Of a DNA stretch of 64,000 nucleotides, positions 1-10,878 are shown one piece after another. A program made the position numbers and the translations under genes. How positions within the stretch are numbered: position 1 is the first letter of the stretch; every line of letters begins with the position of its first letter. The stretch spans positions 1 through 64,000 of the forward strand of contig RECU01000038.1 of NCBI GenBank assembly GCA_007693855.1. Reading direction: 5' to 3'. Under the pieces are notes generated by a model. That model searched no databases and had not been told where the DNA came from. It saw only the letters and a program-made list of their open reading frames with translations. Source of the stretch: Gammaproteobacteria bacterium. Its GTDB lineage: Bacteria > Pseudomonadota > Gammaproteobacteria > Steroidobacterales > PWYM01.

Positions 1-371
1 TGGCGCAGCTGTCACTGCAGGCCCAGGCCTGGTTCCACGTCACCCGCCCGGGCGGCTCGTTCGTGGCCCACAACCACCCGATGGCCTCGTGGTCGGCGGT
101 GTACTGCGTGCGCGCGGGCGAACCCTCGGCGGTCCGCCGCGACAGCGGCATGCTGCGCTTTCTCGACCAGCGTCCGGGGGCGAACATGTATCTGGATGCC
201 GGCAATGCGCGGCTGCGCCAGCCGTACAGCTTCGGGCATTTCGCCCTGCGCCTGCAGGCCGGACAACTGGTGATCTTCCCGGCCTACCTGATGCACGAAG
301 TCGCCACCTTCGTCGGCGAGGACCTGCGCATCACGGTCGCGGCGAACTGCTGGTTTCCGCGCCCCGGCTAG
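1..371 (+). CDS. Putative 2OG-Fe(II) oxygenase, C-terminal part
   Basis: The frame is open from base 3, before the listed ATG, so the 5' end lies outside the window. The visible ~122 residues carry HNHPMASWSAVYCV near the start and GQLVIFPAYLMHEV further on. This is the layout of the TIGR02466-type putative 2OG-Fe(II) oxygenase family, where the HxH-like and later His positions would bind iron in a cupin-like barrel. No substrate can be deduced. It ends 7 bp before the convergent thiolase stop. The family call rests on motif resemblance only. Confidence 0.7.
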   Translation, partial: AQLSLQAQAWFHVTRPGGSFVAHNHPMASWSAVYCVRAGEPSAVRRDSGMLRFLDQRPGANMYLDAGNARLRQPYSFGHFALRLQAGQLVIFPAYLMHEVATFVGEDLRITVAANCWFPRPG

Positions 372-378
372 ATACCGA

Positions 379-1581
379 TCAGGCGTCGACGCGCTCGAGC
401 ACGATCGCCGAACCGATCCCGGACGCCGCTGCTGCCACCACCAGACCGGTGCGCGCCTCGCGCGCGTCCATTGCATCCAGCAGCGTCGACAGCAGGATCG
501 CACCACTGGCCCCCAGCGGATGGCCCTTGGCGACATGGCCACCGAGGACGTTGACCCGGGCCGGGTCGACGTCGCAGTCACGCAGAAACAGCGCGGGCAC
601 GACGGCGAAGGCTTCCATGTATTCGATGACGTCGATCTCACCCAGTGTGAGGCCGGCGGCCGCCAGCACGCGTTCCATCGCTGTCCGCCCTGCTGTCAGG
701 CCCAGCACCGGATCGCCGCCCGCCTCGGCATGGGCGCGCACCCTGAAGGCCGGCCGCAGACCGGCGCGGCGACCCGCCTCCGCCGATCCGAGCAGCGCAA
801 GCCCCGCGCCGTCAGCCATCCCCGGGCAATGCACCACGGCGTGGCGCGCGGCCAGGGCCTCCAGGCCCAGCGCCGATTTGAGCACCGGTGCATAGGCCTT
901 GATCAGCCCGCCGAAGGCCGGCTCGAAGCCGGCCAGCGCCTCGGCACTCAGGCCATCGCGCACGTATTCGTCGCGCGCGAGCACCACCGTGCCCTCGGCC
1001 CCGGTCACCGGGATGCGGCGGCCCTGATGGCCTTCGGTCTCGGCACTCACCGCACGGGCATGCGAGGCCAGCGTGATGGCATCGAGTGCTGCGCGGTCGA
1101 GGCCCTCGCGGTCGGCCAGCAGGTCGGCCGACAGCGCCGGTGGCAGGTAATGCAGCGACGCGGAGAACGCCGGATCGCTGTAGTAACTCGCCTTGTCGCC
1201 CATGAAGGGCACCTGCGACATGTTTTCCACACCGCCGGCCAGGGCGAGACCGACTGAGCCCGCGGCGATGCGATCCGCGGTGGCGGCCACGGCCGTCAGG
1301 CCCGAGGTGCAGTAGTTGTTCAGCGACCAGGCGCTGGCCTGCTCCGGAAGGTTGGCGTAGAGCTTGCTGACCAGTGCGATATGCCCGCCCTGGGCGCCCA
1401 CCTGGCCGACGCAGCCGAGTGTCAGGTGCTCGACCTCGCAGGCCGCCTCGCCATGGCGCTCGCGCAGGGCACCGACGAGCTGGCGGACCAGCTCGACCGG
1501 CGCGACGTCTGCAAGCGTCCCCGCTTCGCGGGCCTTGCCCCTGGGGGTACGCAGGGCCTCGTAGATATAGACCTCAGTCAT
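379..1581 (-). CDS. Thiolase-family acetyl-CoA C-acyltransferase lacking the second catalytic Cys
   Basis: 400 aa, the normal length for a degradative or biosynthetic thiolase that would cleave or form 3-ketoacyl-CoA. The nucleophilic Cys is present (NNYCTSG, about C91), as is the GHP His (GGHVAKGHPLGASGA, about H354). The usual NEAF box reads MEAF. The C-terminal CxGGG box reads VVAAAASGIG, so the general acid/base Cys is replaced by Ala. The fold call is secure; the catalytic type is not. It starts 2 bp after the stop of the upstream TonB receptor gene on the same strand, so the two are probably cotranscribed. Confidence 0.85.
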   Translation of the reverse strand: MTEVYIYEALRTPRGKAREAGTLADVAPVELVRQLVGALRERHGEAACEVEHLTLGCVGQVGAQGGHIALVSKLYANLPEQASAWSLNNYCTSGLTAVAATADRIAAGSVGLALAGGVENMSQVPFMGDKASYYSDPAFSASLHYLPPALSADLLADREGLDRAALDAITLASHARAVSAETEGHQGRRIPVTGAEGTVVLARDEYVRDGLSAEALAGFEPAFGGLIKAYAPVLKSALGLEALAARHAVVHCPGMADGAGLALLGSAEAGRRAGLRPAFRVRAHAEAGGDPVLGLTAGRTAMERVLAAAGLTLGEIDVIEYMEAFAVVPALFLRDCDVDPARVNVLGGHVAKGHPLGASGAILLSTLLDAMDAREARTGLVVAAAASGIGSAIVLERVDA

Positions 1582-1583
1582 GC

Positions 1584-3812
<2,229 letters not shown>

Positions 3813-4144
3813 GGTTCTCTCCCCAACTGCGGTCGCCGACAAGCGCCGCGACGGATGTGTGACCTGTCACCGGGAGCGGCCCGGATCCGTAAAACATGGC
3901 GGGAGGGCCTGGCGCCACAGCGACGCGGCAGGCTTGCACGGCAACAGGCATCCAGGCCCGTGCGGCGCAGTGGACTCTCCCCCAAGGCGACTGCAGGCGT
4001 GACCTGCTGCACCTCGTTCGTTGCATCGACGCGCCGCGACAGCCCCGGCTAGTCTCGTTATGCAATGAACGGCTGAAGTATGGAATCGCGCTCACTGGGC
4101 TGTCAAGACGCGCTGCCGCATGGCCACCTGGCACCCAACCGGCC
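3813..4144. other. 332-bp gene-free leader of the TonB receptor
   Basis: No convincing ORF in either strand; the track ORFs crossing it are read-throughs from neighbouring genes. It separates the HxlR stop from the receptor start, both on the minus strand. It contains a candidate sigma-70 promoter near its upstream edge (separate entry), which would give the receptor mRNA a 5' leader of more than 250 nt. I see no recognisable riboswitch. Confidence 0.5.
4077..4106 (-). promoter_or_regulatory. Candidate promoter for the TonB receptor
   Basis: Reading the minus strand: a perfect TTGACA (4106-4101), an 18-bp spacer and CATACT (4082-4077). It faces the receptor gene. Nothing else supports it. 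Confidence 0.3.
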
Positions 4145-5098
4145 TCAGCGCTGTTGCGAGCGCGCCACGCTGGGCGCCGCAGCAACAGGAGCGATGTTGT
4201 GACTGTCGAGCAAGCCGCCGCAGGCGCTGCACACCACCTGCGGGCGCAGCACCGCGCCGCAGGATCGGTGACTCAGAATCACCGGCACGCCCGCTGCAGG
4301 CGCATACCAGCGATCGCCCCACTGCATCAGCGCCAGCAGAATCGGATAGAACGCCCTGCCCTTGTCGGTCAGCCGGTAGTGGAGGCGTTGCGGGCGCGCC
4401 TGGTAGACCTCGGTGCGGAAGATGCCGAGTTCGACCAGGCGCCGCAGCCGGTCGGCCAGGATGTTCGGCGCCAGCTCGAGCGCCTCGCGCATGTCCTCGA
4501 AGCGCCGCAGCCCGAAAAACGCGGTCGCCGCGACCTGCGGCGTCCAGCGATCTCCCAGCATTTCGAGCAGTTCGTGGGAGACGAGGGTGCGGGTGGCCGG
4601 CTGGCCTTCGACGGTGCTGCGCCGCCGGCGAGGCGCACGCGAGGCGATCTCCCGGGCACCCGGGCCCAGCGCATAGTCGACCTCGCGCGGATCCACTTCG
4701 CCAGCACAGTGGGCGCAGCTCATGCGCGGCGTGGTGAGCTTGCCGCAGTCGAGATGCCGCAGCTGCACCAGCGCCTGCCCTGTGGGCGGCGCCCAGCGCT
4801 GCTGCCAGGCCAGCGACATCATCGCCGCAGGGTAAAGATCGCGCCCCTTGACACTCAGCCGATACTCGTAGCGGCGCGGGCGGTCACTGTAGGCTTCGCG
4901 TACCAGCACCTCGTGGTCCAGCAGGTGCTTCAGCCGGTTGGTCAGCGTGCTGCGGGCCAGCTCCAGCCGGGCCTGGAAGTCATCGAAGCGGCGGACCCCG
5001 AACCAGGCCTGCTGCAGGATCATGATCAGCCAGCGATCGCCGATCACGTCGAGAGCCCGGTTGACCGAGCTTGCCCTGATGTAGGCACTGTCGAACAT
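4145..5098 (-). CDS. Tandem HxlR-type winged-helix transcriptional regulator
   Basis: 317 aa from the ATG at 5098; the ORF track begins 22 codons earlier in the divergent promoter. The protein is two complete HxlR modules in a row (about residues 1-140 and 165-317), each with the GDRW signature (VIGDRWLIMIL, MLGDRWTPQVA) and a wing. Each module ends in the same H-x2-C-x9-C-x2-C pattern (HLDCGK...CAHC and HRSCGA...CSAC), a possible zinc site. HxlR proteins usually dimerise, so the fusion may act as a covalent dimer. It is divergent from the NMO-led operon at 5210, its likely target. Confidence 0.88.
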   Translation of the reverse strand: MFDSAYIRASSVNRALDVIGDRWLIMILQQAWFGVRRFDDFQARLELARSTLTNRLKHLLDHEVLVREAYSDRPRRYEYRLSVKGRDLYPAAMMSLAWQQRWAPPTGQALVQLRHLDCGKLTTPRMSCAHCAGEVDPREVDYALGPGAREIASRAPRRRRSTVEGQPATRTLVSHELLEMLGDRWTPQVAATAFFGLRRFEDMREALELAPNILADRLRRLVELGIFRTEVYQARPQRLHYRLTDKGRAFYPILLALMQWGDRWYAPAAGVPVILSHRSCGAVLRPQVVCSACGGLLDSHNIAPVAAAPSVARSQQR

Positions 5099-5144
5099 GC
5101 GGTCCCCTGATGTCACCACGTCGTCTCTCGCTTCACAGCCAAAC

Positions 5145-5173
5145 TTGCAAACCCCGGGGCGCATTGCTAGCTT
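5145..5173 (+). promoter_or_regulatory. Candidate promoter of the NMO-ligase-PaaN operon
   Basis: TTGCAA, a 17-bp spacer and TAGCTT, ending 36 bp before the NMO start, in the 111-bp region shared with the divergent HxlR gene. The -10 match is poor. Confidence 0.3.
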
Positions 5174-5209
5174 CCAGTCTCTTTACGAAAGTGACACGTC
5201 AGGGAACCT

Positions 5210-6154
5210 ATGTCCACTCCAGCCGAACACCTGAAACAGCGCCTGCGCCTGCCCGCCATTGCGGCGCCCATGTTCCTGATCTCCGGGCCCGAGCTGGTGA
5301 TCGCCGCCTGCCGCGCCGGGATCATCGGGTGTTTTCCGGCACCCAACGCACGCACGCCAGAGATCCTCGAGGCGTGGCTCGCGCGCATTGCCGGCGAGAT
5401 TGGCGCGGACGACGCCCCCTGGGCCGCCAACCTGGTCATGCACAAATCTTACGCGCGGCGGGACCAGGACCTGGAACTCGTGGTGCGCCATCGCGCGCCC
5501 GTGGTGATTACCGCGCTGGGCAGCCCGCGCGATGCAGTCGAGGCCGTCCACAGCTACGGCGGGCTGGTCTTTGCCGATGTCAACAGCATCGATTTCGCCG
5601 CCAAGGCGGCCGAGACCGGCGTCGACGGCCTGGTGCTGGTGGCCGCCGGCGCGGGGGGGCATACCGGCCAGGTCACCGGCTTTGCCTTCGTCGAGGCGGT
5701 GCGCGAGTTCTGGGACGGCATCATCGTGCTCGGCGGGGGCATCAGCACCGGGCGTGGCGTGCGCGCCGCCGAGGTGCTGGGCGCCGACCTCGCCTACCTG
5801 GGCACCCGCTTCATCGCCACGCGCGAGAGCATGGCCAGCGACGACTACCGCCAGATGCTGGTCGACTGCACCGCCCGCGACATCGTCTGCTCGGCGGCGA
5901 TCTCCGGGGTGCCGGCGAACTGGCTGCGCCCGAGCCTCGAGCGGGCGGGCTACGATGCCGACGCGCTCGCCACCGCCAAGCCGGTCAACTTCGGCGATCC
6001 ACAGGAAGGCAACAAGGCCTGGAAGAACGTCTGGTCGGCCGGCCAGGGCGTGGGCATGGTGCATGAAGTCATGGGCGTGGCCGAACTTGTCGACCGCCTG
6101 ACAGCCGAATACCACGACGCCAGTGCGCTGCCGGCCAGCGGCCGCGCCGCCTGA
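5210..6154 (+). CDS. Nitronate monooxygenase-family FMN protein
   Basis: 314 aa, a TIM-barrel FMN enzyme of the 2-nitropropane dioxygenase/NMO group, which also contains FabK-type enoyl reductases. Seen: the N-terminal IAAPMFLISGPELV strand-loop, the AAGAGGHTGQVTGF glycine-rich phosphate loop around residue 145, and VLGGGISTGRGVRAAEVLGAD, the second phosphate-binding segment. It is cytoplasmic, with no signal peptide. As first gene of a run with an acyl-CoA ligase and a PaaN-like dehydrogenase it more probably acts on an enoyl-CoA-like or nitro-like intermediate than in fatty acid synthesis. The exact reaction cannot be read from sequence. Confidence 0.85.
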   Translation: MSTPAEHLKQRLRLPAIAAPMFLISGPELVIAACRAGIIGCFPAPNARTPEILEAWLARIAGEIGADDAPWAANLVMHKSYARRDQDLELVVRHRAPVVITALGSPRDAVEAVHSYGGLVFADVNSIDFAAKAAETGVDGLVLVAAGAGGHTGQVTGFAFVEAVREFWDGIIVLGGGISTGRGVRAAEVLGADLAYLGTRFIATRESMASDDYRQMLVDCTARDIVCSAAISGVPANWLRPSLERAGYDADALATAKPVNFGDPQEGNKAWKNVWSAGQGVGMVHEVMGVAELVDRLTAEYHDASALPASGRAA

Positions 6155-6183
6155 ACGCAAATCCACCAATGGGGGAGAACCAC

Positions 6184-7863
6184 ATGACGCCTTCCAGGGA
6201 AGCACGAATCCAGGAGTTCACCGGCCGCGGCTGGTGGGGCACCGACACACTGGACACACTCTTCCGCGCCGCGGTCGAGCAACATGGCGAGCGCGAAGCA
6301 CTGGTCGATCAGCCCAATCGCAGTGAGCTCTGCGACGGCGAGGCGCTGCGACTGACGTATGCCGAACTCGAGCGCCACGTCTCGGCGTGGACACGGGTGC
6401 TCGCGAAGCGCGGCATCGGCAAGGGCGACATCGTGGTGGCGCAACTGCCGAACATCGCCGAGTTCGTGATTCTGTATCTGGCGATCGCGCGGCAGGGCGC
6501 CGTGATCAGCCCCCTGCCCGTGCAGTACGGGGCCCACGAGCTGCGCATGGCCTCGCGGACGGTCACCGCGCGGGCCTACATCACCGTCACCCGCCTCAAG
6601 GACCAGCCCTACGGCGCGCAGGCCTTTGCCGACGGCGTAGCGCTTGGCGCGAGACTGTTCCTGGGCCGCGACGTGCCCGAGGGCGGCGAGGGTCTGGACG
6701 CCGAACTCGCGGCGGCACTGGCCGAGGGCGGCAGCGCGCCGGCCGCCGAGGTCGATGCAAACGACGTCTACACCATCTGCTGGACCTCCGGCACCACGGG
6801 CACGCCCAAGGGCGTGCCGCGCACCTACAACCAGTGGCTGGCCATCGGCTGGGCGACCTATGATGCCGCCGAGCTGCGCGACGGCGATGTGCTGCTCAAC
6901 CCTTTCCCGTTCGTGAACATGGCGAGCATCGGCGGCTTCCTGTTCAACTGGCTGCGCTGCGGCGCCAAGATGGTGCTGCACCATCCGCTGGACCTGCCCG
7001 TGTTCCTGCAGCAGATCGCCGCGGAGGGCACTACCTTCACCATCGCACCGCCGGCACTGCTGAACATGCTGCTCAAGCAGGAAGTGCTTGCCAAGATCGA
7101 TCTCTCCCGGCTGCGCGCGATCGGCTCAGGCTCCGCACCGCTGTCACCCTGGATGGTCAAGGGCTTCGCGGAACAGCACAACGTCCACATCATCAATCTC
7201 TTCGGTTCCAATGAAGGCATCTCGCTGGTCAGCGGGCCGCGCGAGATCCCTGATCCGGAGGCGCGAGCCGTGCTGTTCCCGCGCTTTGGCGTCGCGGGCA
7301 TCGAGTGGGACAACCGCGTGGCGGCGATGGTGCAGACCCGCCTCGTCGATCCGGACAGCGGCGAGATCATTACCGCGCCCGGACAGGTGGGTGAACTGCA
7401 GATTGCCGGCGCCACCATTTTCGACGGTTACCTCGGCGATGCCGCCGGCAGCACCACCTTCACCGATGACGGTTACTTCCACACCGGCGACCTGTTCGAG
7501 ATCGCCGATGACGAAGACCCGCCGCGCCACTATCGTTTCGTCGGGCGACGCAAGGAAATCATCCTGCGTGGCGGCTACAACATCTCGCCGGACGAACTCG
7601 ACAGCCTGCTCGCCGCCCATCCCAAGCTCACCGAGGCGGCCACGGTCGGCTATCCCGACGACACGCTTGGCGAGCGGGTCTGCGTGTTCGCGGTGCCGAA
7701 GGCGGGCGAGACGGTCACCCTCGAGGACATCACCGGCTTTCTCGCCGCCCAGGGCCTGGCGAAGTTCAAGCTGCCCGAGCGCCTGGAAATCACCGACGTG
7801 CTGCCGCGCAACGCGCTCGGCAAGGTCGTGCGTGGCGAGTTGCGGGCGCAACTGGACGGTTGA
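6184..7863 (+). CDS. Acyl-CoA synthetase (AMP-binding family)
   Basis: 559 aa from the ATG at 6184. The earlier ATG in the track (6169) lies inside the ribosome site GGGGGAGAA, so I reject it. Class I adenylate-forming enzyme: P-loop-like ICWTSGTTGTPKGVP (about residues 195-210), FGSNEG, HTGDLFEI and the hinge and C-terminal Lys motif RKEIILRGGYNISP and NALGKVVRG. It activates a carboxylic acid to acyl-AMP and then acyl-CoA. Overall form is close to the 2,3-dihydroxybenzoate-AMP or cyclohexanecarboxylate ligase branch, suggesting a cyclic or aromatic acid. Followed 2 bp later by the lipocalin-like gene. Confidence 0.92.
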   Translation: MTPSREARIQEFTGRGWWGTDTLDTLFRAAVEQHGEREALVDQPNRSELCDGEALRLTYAELERHVSAWTRVLAKRGIGKGDIVVAQLPNIAEFVILYLAIARQGAVISPLPVQYGAHELRMASRTVTARAYITVTRLKDQPYGAQAFADGVALGARLFLGRDVPEGGEGLDAELAAALAEGGSAPAAEVDANDVYTICWTSGTTGTPKGVPRTYNQWLAIGWATYDAAELRDGDVLLNPFPFVNMASIGGFLFNWLRCGAKMVLHHPLDLPVFLQQIAAEGTTFTIAPPALLNMLLKQEVLAKIDLSRLRAIGSGSAPLSPWMVKGFAEQHNVHIINLFGSNEGISLVSGPREIPDPEARAVLFPRFGVAGIEWDNRVAAMVQTRLVDPDSGEIITAPGQVGELQIAGATIFDGYLGDAAGSTTFTDDGYFHTGDLFEIADDEDPPRHYRFVGRRKEIILRGGYNISPDELDSLLAAHPKLTEAATVGYPDDTLGERVCVFAVPKAGETVTLEDITGFLAAQGLAKFKLPERLEITDVLPRNALGKVVRGELRAQLDG

Positions 7864-7865
7864 GC

Positions 7866-8300
7866 ATGCGCGCCGACCAGCTGATCGGTGCCTGGGACCT
7901 GGTGGACTGGCGGATCGACTACGACGATGGTCGACCGCCAACCCACCCCTTCGGCCAAGACGCCAGCGGCCAGATCAGCTACACCGCAGACGCGCGGATG
8001 AGCGCGGTGATCCAGCGGGCGGGGCGCCGGCCGCTCAGCACCGCCTCACCGCGTCAGGCGCCGGCCGAGGAATGCCGCGAGGCCTATACCAGTTTCTTCT
8101 GTTATGCAGGCCACTGGACGCTCGAGGGCGATACGCTGATCCATCACCTGACGCTGGCCTTGAATCCCGCGATGCTCGGCACCGAACAGCGCCGGCGCGC
8201 GCAACTGCAGGACAATGTGCTGGAGCTCTCCGCTGCCGAACCCCTCGGCGGCGGCCGCACGCGCACCCACCGGCTGCGCTGGCGCCGCGCCGGCAGCTGA
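7866..8300 (+). CDS. Lipocalin-like domain protein
   Basis: 144 aa. It opens with MRADQLIGAWDLVDW and later has GQISYTADARMSAV, a pattern of the lipocalin-like family (Pfam Lipocalin_5), small soluble beta-barrels of mostly unknown function found in catabolic operons. The ATG at 7866 is preferred; a TTG at 7860 would overlap the ligase stop. No signal peptide. It may bind or carry a hydrophobic intermediate of the pathway; this is inference from context. Confidence 0.75.
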   Translation: MRADQLIGAWDLVDWRIDYDDGRPPTHPFGQDASGQISYTADARMSAVIQRAGRRPLSTASPRQAPAEECREAYTSFFCYAGHWTLEGDTLIHHLTLALNPAMLGTEQRRRAQLQDNVLELSAAEPLGGGRTRTHRLRWRRAGS

Positions 8301-8351
8301 CGCCGACGCACAGCGCGGCCACATCCAACCCGTTGCAAGGGACCCCGAACC

Positions 8352-10052
8352 ATGAGCACCGATCACTTCGATACCCACCGCAAGCGCCTTGAAGACGCAC
8401 AGGCCGCGCTGGCCACGCGCAGCGCCCACACGGCGTTTCGTGAATCCCCCAGCACCCGGGTGCATGGTGAGGAAGCACCACGCGCCGGCAAAGCTGCCTT
8501 CGAGGCCCGGCTGGGGCAGCGCTTCGCGATCGATCAACCCGGCACCATCGACTGGATCGGCGAGGAAATCTCGCCCTATACCGGGGAGGCCCTGGGCATC
8601 AGCTACCCGCGCTGTGACGTCGATACGCTGTTCGGTGCGGCCCGCGCGGCCATGCCGGCCTGGCGTGACGCCGGCCCGCGCGCGCGGGTGGGCCTGTGCC
8701 TGGAGATGCTGGCGCAGCTGGCGGACCGGGCGTTCGAGAATGCCCATGCCGTGATGCACACGGCCGGACAGAGCTACGCCATGGCCTATGCGGGCTCCGG
8801 GCCGAACGCGCTCGACCGCGGGCTCGAGGCCCTGGCGCTCGCCTGGCAGGCGCAGCAGCAGGTGCCCGGCGAGGCCCGCTGGCAGAAGCGCTTCGGCAAG
8901 GATGAGGTGGTGCTGGAAAAACGCTACCGGATCATGCCGCTGGGCCCTGCCGTGGTGTTCTGCTGCGCCACCTTCCCGACCTGGAACGCCCATCCCGCGA
9001 TCTTTGCCAACCTCGCCACCGGCAATCCCGTGCTGGTCAAGCCACATCCCGGCTGTGTGCTGCCGATGGCGATCACGGTCGAGACGCTGCGAAAAGTCCT
9101 TGCAGACAATGGCCACGACCCGAACCTCGTACAGCTGTGCGTCGACTCCACCACCGCGCCACTGGGCAAGGTGCTGGTCGAGCATCCCCAAGCGGCCATC
9201 ATCGACTTCACCGGCAGTGCGCGGTTCGGCAGCTGGGTCGAGGCGCATGCCGGGGGGCGGCCCTGCTACACCGAAACCTCGGGCGTGAACTCGGTGGTCA
9301 TCGAGTCCTGCGATTCGCTGCCGGCCATGGCGGCGGCCATCGCCGGCTCCGTCTGCCTGTTCTCCTCGCAGATGTGCACCAGCCCGCAGAACATCTACGT
9401 GCCTGCCGGTGGCATCGACAGCGCCGCCGGACACCATTCGGCCGACGAGGTGCGCGCCGCCATCGTCGCCGCCATCGACGCGATCGCCGAGGCCCCGGCG
9501 CGGGCGGCCAGCGTGATGGGCACGATCCAGTCCCGCGACACCCTGCGGCTCATCGAGCACTGGCAGCAGCGCGGCGCCGAGGCGGGCACGGTGCTCAGGC
9601 GCTCGGCGGCCTACCTGCATCCGGAGCATCCGCAGGCCTGGACGGCGACGCCGCTGGTCATCGGCCTGGGCATCGATCGCCACGAACTGTATTCCGATGA
9701 GGTGTTCGGGCCGATCGCCTTCATCATCGAGGCAGCCGACGCCGACCAGGCACTCGCCCAGGCCACGCGTGACGCCCGCGAGCACGGTGCCATCACGGCG
9801 TTTGCCTACTCGGCCAACGAGGCCTGGCTGGAACGCGCGGAGGCCGCGTTCGCCGAAGCCGGCGCCGCACTGACCGAGAACCTCACCGGCGCCATGCCCC
9901 TGAACTTCGCGGCCGCCTACAGCGACCTGCACGTCAGCGGCTTGAACCCGGCAGGCAATGCCAGTCTCGCCGACTGGTCGTTCGTCGCCGGGCGCTTCCG
10001 CATTGCCCAGGCCAGGCGGCCGGTATCGGCCCGCGCGCAAGCCGCGGGCTGA
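8352..10052 (+). CDS. paaN: PaaN-like aldehyde dehydrogenase
   Basis: 566 aa, an NAD(P)-dependent aldehyde dehydrogenase superfamily protein of the phenylacetate-degradation PaaN type. Seen: FCCATFPTWNAHPAIFANLATGNPVLVKPHPGC split over the cofactor fold, the catalytic Glu region YTETSGVNSVV, and the nucleophilic Cys in SSQMCTSPQN. The N-terminal ~100 residues ahead of the ALDH fold are also typical of the family. There is no paaABCDE or paaG here, so assignment to phenylacetate itself is uncertain; it may oxidise a ring-opened semialdehyde made from the ligase product. Symbol by family resemblance only. Confidence 0.8.
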   Translation: MSTDHFDTHRKRLEDAQAALATRSAHTAFRESPSTRVHGEEAPRAGKAAFEARLGQRFAIDQPGTIDWIGEEISPYTGEALGISYPRCDVDTLFGAARAAMPAWRDAGPRARVGLCLEMLAQLADRAFENAHAVMHTAGQSYAMAYAGSGPNALDRGLEALALAWQAQQQVPGEARWQKRFGKDEVVLEKRYRIMPLGPAVVFCCATFPTWNAHPAIFANLATGNPVLVKPHPGCVLPMAITVETLRKVLADNGHDPNLVQLCVDSTTAPLGKVLVEHPQAAIIDFTGSARFGSWVEAHAGGRPCYTETSGVNSVVIESCDSLPAMAAAIAGSVCLFSSQMCTSPQNIYVPAGGIDSAAGHHSADEVRAAIVAAIDAIAEAPARAASVMGTIQSRDTLRLIEHWQQRGAEAGTVLRRSAAYLHPEHPQAWTATPLVIGLGIDRHELYSDEVFGPIAFIIEAADADQALAQATRDAREHGAITAFAYSANEAWLERAEAAFAEAGAALTENLTGAMPLNFAAAYSDLHVSGLNPAGNASLADWSFVAGRFRIAQARRPVSARAQAAG

Positions 10053-10064
10053 CCCCTGCAGCCC

Positions 10065-10092
10065 TTGCTTTGTGCAGCGCCGGGCGTATGAT
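10065..10092 (+). promoter_or_regulatory. Candidate promoter of the amidoligase island
   Basis: TTGCTT, a 16-bp spacer and TATGAT, 41 bp before the C39-like ATG, in the 81-bp gap after paaN. The near-consensus -10 makes it plausible that the four-gene island is its own transcription unit. Confidence 0.45.
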
Positions 10093-10133
10093 CCGCGCAC
10101 GCGCGCTGTTGCCGTATTGCCGGTGGCACCCTC

Positions 10134-10865
10134 ATGACCCGCCCTCCGCTGGACGTCGAGCTGCAGGTCCCCCTGCTCGCCCAGCCTGACGATTCGACCT
10201 GCGGTCCGACCTGCCTGCATGGCCTGTACGGCTATCACGGCGAAGACATCCCCCTGGAGCAGGTGCTGGCGGAGACGCGGCGCCTCGACACCGGTGGCAC
10301 GCTGGACGTGTTCCTCGCCAACCACGCCCTGCGTCGCGGCTACGAGGCGACCATCTACACCTACAATCTGCGGGTCTTCGATCCGACCTGGTTTGGCATC
10401 GGTGACGGCCACGTCGCCAGGCGGCTGCTCGCCCAGGCCGAGGTCAAGAAAGACCGCAAGCTCGCCACGGCAACCCGCGGCTACCTGGAATTTCTCGCCC
10501 TCGGTGGCGAACTGCGCTTTGAAGACCTGACGGCCAAGCTGCTGCGACGCCTGCTGCGCCAACGCCTGCCCGTGCTCACCGGGCTGTCATCGACCTACCT
10601 GTACCGCGAGGCCCGCGAGTTCGGCCCGAACGACGATCCCGACGACCTCCGCGGCGAACCCGCCGGGCACTTCGTGCTGCTGGTCGGGTATCGCAGCGAG
10701 CAGCGCAGTGTGCTGGTTGCCGATCCGATGCACCCGAATCCGCTGTCGCCCGCCCACCGCTACGAGGTCGGCATCGAGCGGCTGATCTGCAGCATTCTCC
10801 TGGGCATCCTCACCTACGATGCCAACCTTCTGGTGATCCGTCCCCCACCCCATCCCCGCCACTGA
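10134..10865 (+). CDS. C39-like cysteine peptidase of the RimK/GCS2 island
   Basis: 243 aa, papain-fold peptidase with the oxyanion/nucleophile box QPDDSTCGPTCLHGLYG (about Cys22) and the His box PAGHFVLLVGY, followed by VADPMHP. No signal peptide or ABC exporter domain, so it is a stand-alone cytoplasmic enzyme and not a bacteriocin exporter. It sits 13 bp upstream of the RimK-like gene. Comparative work on amidoligases by Iyer, Aravind and colleagues described papain-like peptidases next to RimK/GCS2 genes. A role in trimming or hydrolysing the amide product is inference. Confidence 0.82.
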   Translation: MTRPPLDVELQVPLLAQPDDSTCGPTCLHGLYGYHGEDIPLEQVLAETRRLDTGGTLDVFLANHALRRGYEATIYTYNLRVFDPTWFGIGDGHVARRLLAQAEVKKDRKLATATRGYLEFLALGGELRFEDLTAKLLRRLLRQRLPVLTGLSSTYLYREAREFGPNDDPDDLRGEPAGHFVLLVGYRSEQRSVLVADPMHPNPLSPAHRYEVGIERLICSILLGILTYDANLLVIRPPPHPRH

Positions 10866-10878
10866 CCGGCAGACCCCC

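Noticed and set aside
8046-10562. 838-aa minus-strand ORF
   Set aside because: Antisense to the PaaN-like and C39-like genes, which have strong motifs; no recognisable domain in the shadow.
10134-10865. C39 peptidase as part of a bacteriocin exporter
   Set aside because: No ABC transporter domain, no precursor peptide gene and no leader-type double-Gly ORF nearby.
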